Positions 44,339 to 52,860 of a stretch of 64,000 nucleotides of DNA are shown piece after piece. This DNA is from Caldilineaceae bacterium (GTDB lineage Bacteria; Chloroflexota; Anaerolineae; Caldilineales; Caldilineaceae). Position numbers and translations under genes: made by a program. Position 1 is the first letter of the stretch. Each line of letters starts with the position of its first letter. Under the pieces are notes generated by a model. The model saw only the letters and a program-made list of their open reading frames with translations. It was not told where the DNA came from and did not search any database. The stretch spans positions 62,001 to 126,000 of the forward strand of contig JAPKMW010000007.1 of the NCBI GenBank assembly GCA_026645575.1, in the 5' to 3' direction.

Positions 44339-45052
44339 TTATACGCCCAGTTGATCCGCCAAATCGGCAAAATCCGTCGCCACCAGATCAAACGATGGAT
44401 CGACGGCCGGGTCAGGCCGTTGTGTCGGGCCATATTCCAACGGGCGCGGGACAAAGGCTGTCTTCAAGCCCACCGCCTGCGCAGCGCGCAAGTCACCTTG
44501 ATGGGCGGCCACCATCAACACTTGGCTAGGCAGTAAACCCAACAGATCAGCGGCGCCTTGGTAGACTTCTGGATCGGGCTTGTAATGGCGGAATAATTCA
44601 GCCGAAAGAATGCAGTCCCAAGGTAGGCCCCCCGCTTTCGCCATGTTGGTCAGCAGCGCCATATTGCCGTTGGAGAGGGTAGCAATGGTATACCCCGTTT
44701 TCAATCGTTGCAGCCCCGCCACGGCATCCGGCCAGGGTGTCAGCCGATGCCAGACCCGATTCCAATGATCCTTTTCTGTTTCGCTCAATCCGGTGATGTT
44801 ATATTGTACCAGGAGTTCGTCTAAAATCAACCGATGCAATTGGTCGATCATGAGCCAGGGCAGTTCACCCCGGCGCACCCGCGCCATCGCCGGTTCATAG
44901 CCGGCGCGCCAATCGAGGGCAAATTGTGCCCAATTGATGGCGATGCCTTTGGCTGCGCCCCAACTTTGTCCTTCACGAACGATGGTGCCGTACCAGTCCA
45001 CGACGGTGCCGAAGATGTCAAAGGTGATGGCCTTCATGGTGGTTGTGTTCAT
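44339..45052 (-). CDS. HAD-superfamily hydrolase, haloacid dehalogenase type II-like
   Basis: A 237-residue HAD protein. The nucleophile motif is ITFDIFGTVVDWYG (first Asp about residue 10), motif II is ATLSNGNMALL, the conserved Lys is in FRHYKPDPEVYQ, and VLMVAAHQGDLRAAQAVGLK supplies motif III. This spacing fits type II (S)-2-haloacid dehalogenase-like enzymes, many of which are in fact phosphatases or dehalogenases of unknown substrate. ATG has AAGGA at 6 bp. Its operon neighbours are a hydroxyacid dehydrogenase and an aldose-epimerase-like protein. Confidence 0.83.
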   Translation of the reverse strand: MNTTTMKAITFDIFGTVVDWYGTIVREGQSWGAAKGIAINWAQFALDWRAGYEPAMARVRRGELPWLMIDQLHRLILDELLVQYNITGLSETEKDHWNRVWHRLTPWPDAVAGLQRLKTGYTIATLSNGNMALLTNMAKAGGLPWDCILSAELFRHYKPDPEVYQGAADLLGLLPSQVLMVAAHQGDLRAAQAVGLKTAFVPRPLEYGPTQRPDPAVDPSFDLVATDFADLADQLGV

Positions 45053-45071
45053 AGATTGTCCTTGTCACAAG

Positions 45072-45228
45072 AACACTACAGTGGATTTAGGACGCAACGG
45101 ATTAACCTCCGGGTAGCTGGCACTTAAGGAACAATTGGTTCGCTTATTCAACCCTATTGCTCAGTTGTACAGGTCAAGGTTGTATGGCCAGTAGTTAGTC
45201 CGTTGCTTCCTAAATCCGTTGTCGTGTT
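45072..45228. repeat. MITE-like inverted-repeat element, copy 2
   Basis: The termini of about 34 bp (AACACTACAGTGGATTTAGG... and its approximate complement ending ...GTCGTGTT) bound a 157-bp element with an 89-bp unrelated centre. Copy 1 at 37918-37996 shares the outer 25 or so bp. There is no transposase inside. Confidence 0.75.
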
Positions 45229-45237
45229 CGTTGCACT

Positions 45238-46200
45238 TCACACTTGATTCGCCGGCGCCCGCGGTGTTTGCCCTTGCAACACCCGCACCACCTCTTCTGC
45301 CGCCCGCGTGCGCATCTCGATCTTGGCCTCTTCCGAATACCACGCGCTATGGGGGGTGATCAGAATGCGTTCCTCATGCAACAGCGGATTATCAGGGCCG
45401 GCTGGCTCGCTGGCGAGGACATCCAGGGCGGCGCCAGCAATTTGACCGTTGCGTACGGCGTGGAGCAATGCTGTCTCATCGATCAATGGCCCCCGCGCTG
45501 CGTTGATCAAGTAGGCGGTGGGCTTCATCAGGGCGAGAAATTCGGCGTTGACCAAATGACGAGTGCTGTCGATCAACGGGGTGTGGAGGGAAATATAGTC
45601 AGCTTCACGCGCTAGGGTGGTTAAATCTACAGTCTGCACGCCTAGCCGTTCGACGGCTTGCTGGTTCAGAAAGGGGTCATAGACGAGTACCTTTAACCCT
45701 AGTCCGCGACCTTTAGCGGCGGTTGCCTGACCAATGCGGCCAAAGCCAACCACCCCTAAGGTCTGTTCGCGTAGTCTATGCACTGGCCCAGAGCGCATAG
45801 GGTCCCACTGTCCACTGCGGGTCGATTGTACTAACGGCACAATGCCACGCGCCTGCGCCAGCAAGAGTGCAATGGCGTGCGTCGAGACTTCATCAATCGA
45901 GTAATCGGGCACATAGGCGACCCAAATGCCGCGCGCCGTGGCTGTGGGAATATCAATTGTGTCGAGACCAGTGCCGGCGCGACTGATGATACGACAGCGG
46001 GTCATGCTGTTGATAATCGGCGCTGTCACCCGTTCCAGCGTCACCATGAGGGCGTCGGCTTCTTGCACGGCTGCCAGCGCAGCCGGTTCAGTCAGGTTGC
46101 CGGTGTGGATAATTTCCGCTGCCAGGGGGCGCAAGACGGCGCGCTCGACGGCGAGATCGTCGCCAAAGGCGGTGTGGGCAATCACGACGGTTGGTTTCAT
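45238..46200 (-). CDS. D-2-hydroxyacid dehydrogenase family protein (1 of 2)
   Basis: A 320-residue NAD-dependent dehydrogenase. The cofactor loop is LGVVGFGRIGQATAAKGRGL (about residues 146-165). Catalytic residues are Arg in NAARGPLIDE, Glu after VLASEPAGPDNP and His in ITPHSAWYSEEAK. The family reduces 2-keto acids to D-2-hydroxy acids or the reverse (PGDH, hydroxypyruvate reductase, CtBP group). A strong AAGGAGG precedes the start. It is the first gene of the leftward operon, opposite the sugar-transport operon. A paralogue lies at 51819-52853. Confidence 0.87.
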   Translation of the reverse strand: MKPTVVIAHTAFGDDLAVERAVLRPLAAEIIHTGNLTEPAALAAVQEADALMVTLERVTAPIINSMTRCRIISRAGTGLDTIDIPTATARGIWVAYVPDYSIDEVSTHAIALLLAQARGIVPLVQSTRSGQWDPMRSGPVHRLREQTLGVVGFGRIGQATAAKGRGLGLKVLVYDPFLNQQAVERLGVQTVDLTTLAREADYISLHTPLIDSTRHLVNAEFLALMKPTAYLINAARGPLIDETALLHAVRNGQIAGAALDVLASEPAGPDNPLLHEERILITPHSAWYSEEAKIEMRTRAAEEVVRVLQGQTPRAPANQV

Positions 46201-46391
46201 GCAGCGAAGCCTCCTTACTCATGGTTCATAGATGATGACTCAGCATTCATGGCATCGGCAGGGCAGGCCAATTTAAGGCAGTTGCCATAATCCACACAAC
46301 TGTTGTAGACTTGAAGCCATTTCTACCAATCGCTCAATTTGATAACACTGGAATTTGGGAGAGATCTAATGGTTGTCGGTCCGTTTAGTAT

Positions 46392-46436
46392 ATTGTATAC
46401 CAAGATTTGACAACATGTCAATCTCTCATTTAAGAT
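46392..46436. promoter_or_regulatory. Candidate divergent promoters sharing the palindrome TTGACA-ACA-TGTCAA
   Basis: The perfect inverted repeat at 46407-46421 supplies a consensus -35 box on both strands. On +, TTGACA is followed after 18 bp by TAAGAT (46431-46436). On -, TTGACA is followed after 18 bp by TACAAT (46397 to 46392). A GTATAC palindrome (46395-46400) overlaps the leftward -10 and resembles GntR-type operators. The layout would let one regulator control both operons. Long leaders (about 190 and 300 bp) result. Read by eye only. Confidence 0.4.
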
Positions 46437-46555
46437 AGGTTGAAGCCAGTTTGCAACTATCAAGGTTTTCCCACCAGTGTAAAACGCATAGAGTTAAAAC
46501 GCATAAAGAAGCGAGGGTTGCGCTACTGTTCGCTACTGTTATCGTCAAGTGTGTG

Positions 46556-46565
46556 CGGTTAACCG
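46556..46565. promoter_or_regulatory. Palindrome CGGTTAACCG, possible LacI-type operator
   Basis: A perfect 10-bp palindrome about 175 bp before the binding-protein start and downstream of the candidate promoter. Operators of LacI-family sugar regulators often have this form with a central symmetric step. No LacI gene is in the window. Confidence 0.25.
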
Positions 46566-46739
46566 TTTCCAACAACGTCCGGCGGATGTTATCAATTCGC
46601 TGCGTTCGCTGCCCGAACAACTGTGCCACTGCCTGCCATTTGTATCTGCGTCATGTTTTGCCATCTCCCCTAGTTTTGCGGTGTACCCTTTTGACTAAAC
46701 CGATGTTGCACAGAGAAGTTTAGGAAGGAATCAATCGCT

Positions 46740-48062
46740 ATGATGACCCAGCAATCAAAACAGATGAGCCGCCGCTCGTTTCTCAAGACAGCGGCTGTGG
46801 TCGGCGCCGGCGCGGCGTTGGCGGCTTGTGCCGCCCCTGGGGTAGCCCCTGCCGGCGGCAATGCTCCTGCCGTCAACACCGGCGCCAAACAGACAGTTCG
46901 CTACCTCTCGTGGTGGTTCGAGGAAGGCAACCGCGGCGCGACCTGGAAAGCCTTTATCAAGGAATTCAACGAATCGCAGAGCGACATCGAAGTGGTGGCG
47001 GAAAATATCCCCTTTGACGCCTACACCACGAAGACGATTGTCGCTACCCAATCGGGCAAGCTGGATGGCGACATCATCATGGCGACGCCGGAACTGGCCC
47101 CGCGCCTGATCCGTTCCGGGCTGCTCCATCCGCTTGATGATGTGCTGACCACTAACAACATCACCGACCTCAGTTCGGCGCATGACGCCATGCGCCAGGA
47201 TGGTCACATCTATGGCCTCGACATGGTGACGGTCGCCTTTGGCATTCTCTACAACGCTGACCGTTACGCCGCTGCCAATATCACCCCGGCCAAGACGCCG
47301 GAAGAGTGGATCGCGGTGAGTGAGGAGCTGACCAACCGCGATGCGCAACAATATGGCTTCTGGTCGCCCCATCTGGTCAACGAGGCGTCCGACTTCTGGT
47401 TTACCCTGGAAGAGTGGTGTATGCCCTATGACGGCGTTTGGGCCGAAGGCAAAACGCCGCTGCTCACCTCGGAGCCGATTATCAAGGGCTTGAAACTCTT
47501 TAAGCAGATGTACGATGTGGCCTTCCCGCAGGGCGCCGATATTGCCACCGGTCAACGCCTCTTCGGCACCGGTGCTACGGCCCAAGGCTTGTTTGTTTCG
47601 GCGGCGGTCGGCGGCTTGAAGCCCTTGTTCCCGGATCTCTACCCGAAATTGCAGAGCGCTCCTATCCCGTGGGAGAGCAACAAATCGATTGCGCGCATCC
47701 ACCCGATGATGATTAACAAAGACTCGGAAGTCAAAGATGCCGCGCTAGAATTTGTCACCTACATGTACAAGCCTGACAACTATCGCCGCATGGTTGAAGG
47801 CTGCGAAGATGTCATCTTTGCCCAACCGTCCGCCGCGCGCCAGGAATACCTGGACAACCTGCACTGGTTGAAACCCGGCTTTGACGGCGTCACTTATGTC
47901 ACGCCTTTTGACATTGTCGGCGACTTTGTCTACAACTTCCAGGAATTGGGCCAGATTGTCATCACCAACTTTGCCAACGTCCTCAACGCCGGTAAGACGG
48001 TGGAAGAGGCGATGGAAGCCGCCCAGAAGGAAGCGGAAGCGCTGGCGGAACGGATTGCGTAA
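46740..48062 (+). CDS. Sugar ABC transporter substrate-binding lipoprotein, Tat-type (1 of 2)
   Basis: A 440-residue family 1 solute-binding protein. A Tat signal SRRSFLKTAAVVGAGAALAA precedes the lipobox Cys (LAAC, about residue 30), so the protein should be exported folded and lipid-anchored. The mature part starts TVRYLSWWFEEGNRGATWKA and keeps the two-lobe SBP_bac_1 pattern. Ligand cannot be deduced; the catabolic neighbours suggest a carbohydrate or sugar acid. AGGAAGGAA precedes ATG 46740. No permease follows directly, and the unpaired permeases at 54.8-56.7 kb are candidates. Confidence 0.88.
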   Translation: MMTQQSKQMSRRSFLKTAAVVGAGAALAACAAPGVAPAGGNAPAVNTGAKQTVRYLSWWFEEGNRGATWKAFIKEFNESQSDIEVVAENIPFDAYTTKTIVATQSGKLDGDIIMATPELAPRLIRSGLLHPLDDVLTTNNITDLSSAHDAMRQDGHIYGLDMVTVAFGILYNADRYAAANITPAKTPEEWIAVSEELTNRDAQQYGFWSPHLVNEASDFWFTLEEWCMPYDGVWAEGKTPLLTSEPIIKGLKLFKQMYDVAFPQGADIATGQRLFGTGATAQGLFVSAAVGGLKPLFPDLYPKLQSAPIPWESNKSIARIHPMMINKDSEVKDAALEFVTYMYKPDNYRRMVEGCEDVIFAQPSAARQEYLDNLHWLKPGFDGVTYVTPFDIVGDFVYNFQELGQIVITNFANVLNAGKTVEEAMEAAQKEAEALAERIA

Positions 48063-48090
48063 GTTGAACCGTGAAGGAAGAACCGTTGGA

Positions 48091-48182
48091 GATTGAGAGG
48101 TTAAAGAGATAAAGAGATTAAGCGATTCGCCAGGCAAAGCAATGAATCGCTTAATCCCTTTATCTCTCAATCTCTTTATCTC
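48091..48182. repeat. Long hairpin of AGAGATAAAG-type repeats
   Basis: The left arm contains AAAGAGATAAAGAGATTAAG and GCGATTC; the right arm begins GAATCGCTTAATCCCTTTAT and continues CTCTCAATCTCTTTATCTCC. It lies between the two binding-protein genes and could act as an attenuator or as a 3'-stabilising hairpin. A weaker relative is at 7041-7115. Confidence 0.8.
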
Positions 48183-48217
48183 CTGGCTTTATATTCAATT
48201 CAAAGGAGAACCGTCTT

Positions 48218-49561
48218 ATGACAACTGCACACTCGCAAACCGTGACCCGTCGCACCTTTTTGAAGGGCGCCGGCATGATGACCGTTGGGGTAGCGTTGGC
48301 GGCCTGCGCCCCGGTCGCGACACCGGCGGGCGCGCCCGCCGCGGAAGCACCGGCGCCTTCGGCCGAAGGCGCGACGATCAATTTCCTGGGTGGCCCTTGG
48401 TCATTTTTGCCGGATCTGGATGTGGTGATTGATGAGTTCGCCGCCAAATGGGGCGCTGAAAACAATGTTACCATCAATTTTGAGCGTGATGCCCAACTGT
48501 TGCCCAAAATCCAGACAGCGATTGAAACCGGCGGCGCGGCCAACATTATCCAATATAGTTCACCGCCGGCCATCTTTGCCAATGCGCTGGTCGATGTCAG
48601 CGATGTGACGGCTGAATTGAGCGAAGAAGGTGGTGGCTATCTGCCCAACGCGCCTTATCAGATGGGCACCGAAGACGGCAAGTGGCTGGGCGCACCGCTG
48701 GGGCAGCACAACTGGTTTATCAACTACCGCCAGGATTGGCTGCAAGAAGAGGGTGTGGAAACCTTCCCCGATACCTGGGAAGAGGCGCTGACGCTGGGCG
48801 CCAAGCTGAAAGCCAAGGGTCGCCCCTATGGCATGACCTTCTCTGATCAGGCTGGCGGCGACGGCAATGGTGTACCGCGCCTGGTGCTGTGGGCCTTTGG
48901 CGGCAAGGAATTTAATGAAGACGGCTCTCTGGCGCTCGACAGTGAAGAGACGCTGGCCGCGCTCGAATTTGCCATCCAACTGCACAACGAAGCCGGTGAT
49001 CCGGGCGAAATTGGCTATGACGACGGCGCAAACAATGCGGCCTTCCTGGCGGGTACGATTTCGATGACGGCTAATGTCAACACCATCTATCTACCGGCGC
49101 TCAAGAATAATCCAGAGGTGGCCGAAGGGATGAATCACGCCCTGCCGCCACAAGGGCCGGCGGGCCGCTTTGGCTACGGTCAGTTGCCGTGGTGGGGCAT
49201 CCTGAACCACACCGAAGGGGCCAATCTCACCGCCGCCACCGACTTTGTGCGCGCCTTCTTCAAGATGGAAAACCTGGGCGCTTTCTACAAGGCCGGCCAA
49301 GGCTACATCTTGCCGCTGCTGCCCAATTATGAAAATGAAGCGATCTGGCCGGAAGATCCCAAGTTGGCAATTGCGAAAGAGATGTTCAAACTGGCTTTGC
49401 CGGCCGGTCATGCGCTGCCCCAGCAGACCAAGCTCGCCGCGCTGATCCAGGACAAGATCGTCATCGGCCGCCTCTTCTCGCAAGCCTGTTCCACCGGCGA
49501 CGCCCGCGGCGCGCTCGACGGCGTGATGAAGGAGATTGCGGATCTGGAGTTGTTGGCGTAG
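48218..49561 (+). CDS. Sugar ABC transporter substrate-binding lipoprotein, Tat-type (2 of 2)
   Basis: A 447-residue family 1 binding protein with Tat signal TRRTFLKGAGMMTVGVALAA and lipobox Cys near residue 30, then an Ala/Pro-rich linker before INFLGGPWSFLPDLDVVIDE. It differs enough from the first binding protein to bind another ligand. It is directly followed by two permease genes and is therefore assigned to them. AAAGGAG lies upstream of ATG 48218. A hairpin of heptamer repeats separates it from the first permease. Confidence 0.88.
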   Translation: MTTAHSQTVTRRTFLKGAGMMTVGVALAACAPVATPAGAPAAEAPAPSAEGATINFLGGPWSFLPDLDVVIDEFAAKWGAENNVTINFERDAQLLPKIQTAIETGGAANIIQYSSPPAIFANALVDVSDVTAELSEEGGGYLPNAPYQMGTEDGKWLGAPLGQHNWFINYRQDWLQEEGVETFPDTWEEALTLGAKLKAKGRPYGMTFSDQAGGDGNGVPRLVLWAFGGKEFNEDGSLALDSEETLAALEFAIQLHNEAGDPGEIGYDDGANNAAFLAGTISMTANVNTIYLPALKNNPEVAEGMNHALPPQGPAGRFGYGQLPWWGILNHTEGANLTAATDFVRAFFKMENLGAFYKAGQGYILPLLPNYENEAIWPEDPKLAIAKEMFKLALPAGHALPQQTKLAALIQDKIVIGRLFSQACSTGDARGALDGVMKEIADLELLA

Positions 49562-49570
49562 CAGAAAGAT

Positions 49571-49641
49571 GCGAGTTACGAATTGCGAGTTACGAGTTAC
49601 GAAAGTGCAAGCGTAATTCGTAACTCGTAATTCGTAACTCG
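49571..49641. repeat. Hairpin of RGTTACGA/ATTACGA heptamers, copy 1
   Basis: About four 7-8 bp units (GAGTTAC, GAATTGC) form the left arm and their complements (GTAATTC, GTAACTC) the right arm, immediately before the ribosome-binding site of the permease. Copy 2 is at 51724-51793. Confidence 0.85.
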
Positions 49642-49652
49642 ATGGGGGACGC

Positions 49653-50579
49653 ATGGCTTCAAAAACGCACGCACCGTCAACCCTGAGGGCGTTCATCGGG
49701 CGGCTGTTGCATCGCGATAGTTCGCTGGGCTATATTCTGCTGGCGCCGGGCTTTCTCTTTCTAGCCTTGCTGATGGCCTATCCCTTTGTCTATGCGGTCT
49801 ATCTCAGCTTTACCGACAAGACGATTGGCGCGCCGGCCACCTTTACGGGGTTGGACAATTATCGCCGGTTACTCGCCACGACACTCTTTTCGCAGACGGT
49901 GATCAATTCTCTGGTCTATACAAGCTTTGCGCTGGTGCTGAAATTTTTCGGCGGGTTGGCGTTGGCGGTGTTGCTCAATCGGCCCTTTGTTGGGCAGCGG
50001 GTGGTCAAAGCCTTGATGTTGCTGCCCTGGATTATGCCGACCGTCTTTAGCACCATGATCTGGTCGTGGATCTTTCACCCCAGCTTTAGCATTGTCAATA
50101 ATATTCTGGTGGTTAAAACCGGGCTGCTGACCGAGCCGATCCCCTTTCTCCGCAATGAAGGGTGGGCGATGGCGTCGCTGATCTTTGTCAATGTCTGGCG
50201 CGGCGTCCCCTTCTTTGGCATCACCTTTCTGGCGGCGATCCAGTCGGTCTCGCCCGAAATTATTGAGGCGAGCAAGATCGACGGCGCCTCGCGCTGGGTT
50301 TCCTTCTGGCGGATTACCTTCCCGATGATTCGCCCGGTTGTCATTGTCGTCATGTTGATTTCGACCATTGGCACCATTGGCGACTTTGACCTGCCCTTTT
50401 TGCTAACACGCGGCGGGCCAAATAATTCAACGACTTTGTTTGCGCTGACGGCCTATACGCTTTCGTTGTCTTCTGGGAAGATTGGTCTTGGCGCCGCCGT
50501 GACGATGACGATGTTTCCCGTGTTGGCGCTGCTGGTGGTTGCTTCGCTAATCAGTGTGCGACGGCAGCAGCAGAATTGA
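49653..50579 (+). CDS. Sugar ABC transporter permease, MalF/UgpA type
   Basis: A 308-residue inner-membrane protein with six predicted spans. The first, YILLAPGFLFLALLMAYPFV (about residues 28-47), and the DNYRRLL segment are typical of this class. The ATPase-contact EAA loop is EASKIDGASRWVSFWRITFP (about residues 207-226). It pairs with the MalG-type permease that follows after a 290-bp repeat-filled gap, and with the binding protein before it. No ATP-binding gene is present, so a shared MsmX/UgpC-like ATPase elsewhere is expected. Confidence 0.9.
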   Translation: MASKTHAPSTLRAFIGRLLHRDSSLGYILLAPGFLFLALLMAYPFVYAVYLSFTDKTIGAPATFTGLDNYRRLLATTLFSQTVINSLVYTSFALVLKFFGGLALAVLLNRPFVGQRVVKALMLLPWIMPTVFSTMIWSWIFHPSFSIVNNILVVKTGLLTEPIPFLRNEGWAMASLIFVNVWRGVPFFGITFLAAIQSVSPEIIEASKIDGASRWVSFWRITFPMIRPVVIVVMLISTIGTIGDFDLPFLLTRGGPNNSTTLFALTAYTLSLSSGKIGLGAAVTMTMFPVLALLVVASLISVRRQQQN

Positions 50580-50626
50580 GGAATATGTAGACAGATGTCG
50601 TAGGTGTGGTTTCCATCTCGTTGGTA

Positions 50627-50830
50627 TCAAGCTAAAGAATTTTCGGGGAAAACTGCGGGGTTTGCCTGTCACCCTGAAAGGGTCCCCCGGTTGCAATACC
50701 CTAGAGACTCTTTCAGAATGGCAGATCGGTTTGTCACCCTGATCGGGTCTCTGCGGCACAATACTCTAAAGACCCGTCCAGGGTGACAAGTGACTCTTCC
50801 TGGATTTTCGGTGCAACCGTTTTAGCTTGA
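50627..50830. repeat. Composite inverted-repeat element with two internal hairpins
   Basis: TCAAGCTAAA (50627-50636) and its exact complement (50821-50830) flank two tandem, diverged hairpins. Both start CTGTCACCCTGA or TTGTCACCCTGA. Hairpin 1 covers about 50667-50726, and hairpin 2 about 50730-50790 ends GGGTGACAAG. It fills the gap between two permease genes of one transporter and has no coding capacity. Confidence 0.7.
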
Positions 50831-50869
50831 CGTGCATGGATATGGGAACGGCGCCTACGAGGATGGACA

Positions 50870-51724
50870 ATGATGAAGCGTTCGCAATGGATTCGGAGTC
50901 TGCGCGACTCACTCGGGTTTTATCTCCTGCTGGGCGGCGTATTGGCCTTTTTGCTCTTTCCCTTCTACTGGGGATTGATCACGTCGTTCAAATATGAGGT
51001 CGAGATTTATGACTTTAGCGGCAATTTCCTGGTGCCGCGCAATCCGAGCCTGGATAATTACAACACGCTCTTTAGTGAGCCAGGCTATTTCCGCTGGTTC
51101 TGGAACACCTTTTTGGTTTCAGCGGTGACGACCATCGCTTCGGTGATTGTGTCGGTGATGGCTGGCTTTGCTATTGCGCGACTGCGGTTTCCTGGCGTGG
51201 CGGTGGCCGGTACTTTAGTCTTTATCACTTATCTGGCGCCCAAGAATTTTCTCTTTGTGCCGCTGGCGCAGATTTTGAAAGATTGGGGGCTGTTGGGCGG
51301 CTTGCCAGCGCTGATGTTGACCTACCCGACCAACTTGATCCCCTTTTGCACTTGGCTCCTGAGTGGTTACTTTGCCAATGTTCCTCATGAACCGGAGGAG
51401 TGTGCGATGGTTGATGGCGCAAGCCGCGTGGGCGCAATTGTGCGCATCACCTTGCCCATGTCGTTGCCGGGCATTATCACGGCGGCGATCTTTTCCTTCA
51501 CCGCCTCGTGGAATGAGTTGCTCTACTCAATTGTCTTTGTCAGCGGCGAAGAGAACAAGATGCTTACCAACGGCGTCATCGGCGCCTTTACCGGCGGCGA
51601 CTGGTTCTCCTGGGGGCCGCTTATGGCCGCAGCGACCGTCTCGTCGCTACCGATTGCGTTTCTCTACCTGCTCTTTACCGACCGCTTTGTCAGTGGGATT
51701 ACGGCGGGATCGACAAAAGGATAA
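50870..51724 (+). CDS. Sugar ABC transporter permease, MalG/UgpE type
   Basis: A 284-residue permease with six spans: LGFYLLLGGVLAFLLFPFYW first, then the EAA loop PEECAMVDGASRVGAIVRIT (about residues 175-194) and the C-terminal FLYLLFTDRFVSGITAGSTK typical of MalG-class proteins. It forms a heterodimer with the permease ending at 50579. The stop codon touches the next heptamer hairpin. Confidence 0.9.
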   Translation: MMKRSQWIRSLRDSLGFYLLLGGVLAFLLFPFYWGLITSFKYEVEIYDFSGNFLVPRNPSLDNYNTLFSEPGYFRWFWNTFLVSAVTTIASVIVSVMAGFAIARLRFPGVAVAGTLVFITYLAPKNFLFVPLAQILKDWGLLGGLPALMLTYPTNLIPFCTWLLSGYFANVPHEPEECAMVDGASRVGAIVRITLPMSLPGIITAAIFSFTASWNELLYSIVFVSGEENKMLTNGVIGAFTGGDWFSWGPLMAAATVSSLPIAFLYLLFTDRFVSGITAGSTKG

Positions 51725-51793
51725 CGAGTTACGAATTACGAGTTACGAGTTACGAAGCAGTTAACTCGTAATTCGTAACTCGTAACTCGTAAT
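51724..51793. repeat. Hairpin of RGTTACGA/ATTACGA heptamers, copy 2
   Basis: ACGAGTTACGAATTACGAGT starts the left arm at the permease stop codon; the right arm (51761-51793) is its complement. The same family and internal structure as 49571-49641, with the opposite neighbour arrangement. Confidence 0.85.
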
Positions 51794-51818
51794 TTATAAT
51801 GATTCAACAAGAATAACT

Positions 51819-52853
51819 ATGTTTTCTAGCTACAAAATTGTTCGCTTAACGGCGCCGATTTTTCATCCGAGCGCAAAAGAGTTGGCGGCGTATGCAGCGG
51901 CTGGTTTGCCAATGACAGTGGTGGACGCAGAAGAATCGGCGGCGATGATCCCGCTGGTGCGCGACGCCGATGTGGTGGTGGTGATTGGCACCAAAATACC
52001 AACCGCGGTGGTGGAGGCAATGACCCAGTGTCGGATCATTGCGCGCCAGGGGACAGGCACCGATAAGATCGATGTCGCCCGCGCCACCGAGTTGGGCATT
52101 GTTGTGGCGAACACGCCCTATTTCTGTGTCGAGGAGCAGGCCGACCATGCAATGGCGATGATCCTCAGTCTGGCGCGCAAGTTGACCGTGGCCGAAAATG
52201 CCATGGCGTCCGGTGATGTCATGCGGGCGCGCCGGGCGGTGAGCAGCAACCAGCGCATGAGTACGACGACGCTCGGCTTGGTCGGCTTTGGCCGCAGCGC
52301 GGTGCATACCGCCCGCCGGGCGCGCGGCTTCGGGATGCGGGTGCTGGCGACGCGCAACAACAAAAACGCGCCGACCGATACCGCCGATGCCCTCGGTGTC
52401 ATCATGACCGATTTGGATACGGTGTTGCGCGAGTCGGACTTTGTCTCGTTGCACTTGCCGTTGACCACGACGAGTTATCATTTGATTGACGATGCCGCCC
52501 TGCGCAAAATGAAGCCGACTGCCTATCTGATCAACACCTCGCGCGGCGCCCTGGTTGATGAACCGGCGCTCTATGCTGCCATTCACGAAGGGCGCTTGGC
52601 CGGGGCCGGCATCGACACCTTTGAGCAGATCGACATCTTTGCTGAACAACTGCCGCCGCGTCTGCACCCGCTGACCGGCATGGAGAATGTGATTCTGACG
52701 CCCCATGTTGCTGCCGGTTCGGTGCAGGCGAGCGAAGAGATCTACACCACGGCCATTCAAAACGTTAGCGATATTTTGAGCGGGCGCTGGCCGCTGGAAG
52801 AGAATATTGTCAATCCGACGGTTGTCCCCCGTTTTCCATTAACCGCAAGGTGA
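51819..52853 (+). CDS. D-2-hydroxyacid dehydrogenase family protein (2 of 2)
   Basis: A 344-residue NAD-dependent dehydrogenase of the CtBP/PGDH group. LGLVGFGRSAVHTARRARGF (about residues 150-169) is the cofactor loop, with SA where most members have IG. Catalytic residues are Arg in NTSRGALVDE, Glu in DTFEQIDIF and His in TPHVAAGS. The ribosome site is weak (AAGAA). It lies 7 bp before the LDH2-type dehydrogenase, so both probably act on a 2-keto acid from the imported compound. It is about as long as, but clearly diverged from, the paralogue at 45238-46200. Confidence 0.85.
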   Translation: MFSSYKIVRLTAPIFHPSAKELAAYAAAGLPMTVVDAEESAAMIPLVRDADVVVVIGTKIPTAVVEAMTQCRIIARQGTGTDKIDVARATELGIVVANTPYFCVEEQADHAMAMILSLARKLTVAENAMASGDVMRARRAVSSNQRMSTTTLGLVGFGRSAVHTARRARGFGMRVLATRNNKNAPTDTADALGVIMTDLDTVLRESDFVSLHLPLTTTSYHLIDDAALRKMKPTAYLINTSRGALVDEPALYAAIHEGRLAGAGIDTFEQIDIFAEQLPPRLHPLTGMENVILTPHVAAGSVQASEEIYTTAIQNVSDILSGRWPLEENIVNPTVVPRFPLTAR

Positions 52854-52860
52854 GTCACCC

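Larger units (their letters stand above)
46201..46739. other. Intergenic region between divergent catabolic operons
   Basis: This 539-bp stretch holds the candidate divergent promoter near 46.4 kb, a tandem CGCTACTGTT pair (about 46521-46540) and the palindrome CGGTTAACCG at 46556-46565. No gene was recognised; short open frames here have no ribosome sites or recognisable motifs. Confidence 0.7.

Noticed and set aside
46501..46680. Decayed LacI-type regulator upstream of the binding-protein gene
   Set aside because: A short frame contains 'TVSNN' but lacks the helix-turn-helix context and has no continuation; too weak to call.
49561..49645. CRISPR-like array
   Set aside because: Units are 7 bp without spacers and the two halves are complementary, so this is a hairpin of short tandem repeats, not a CRISPR.
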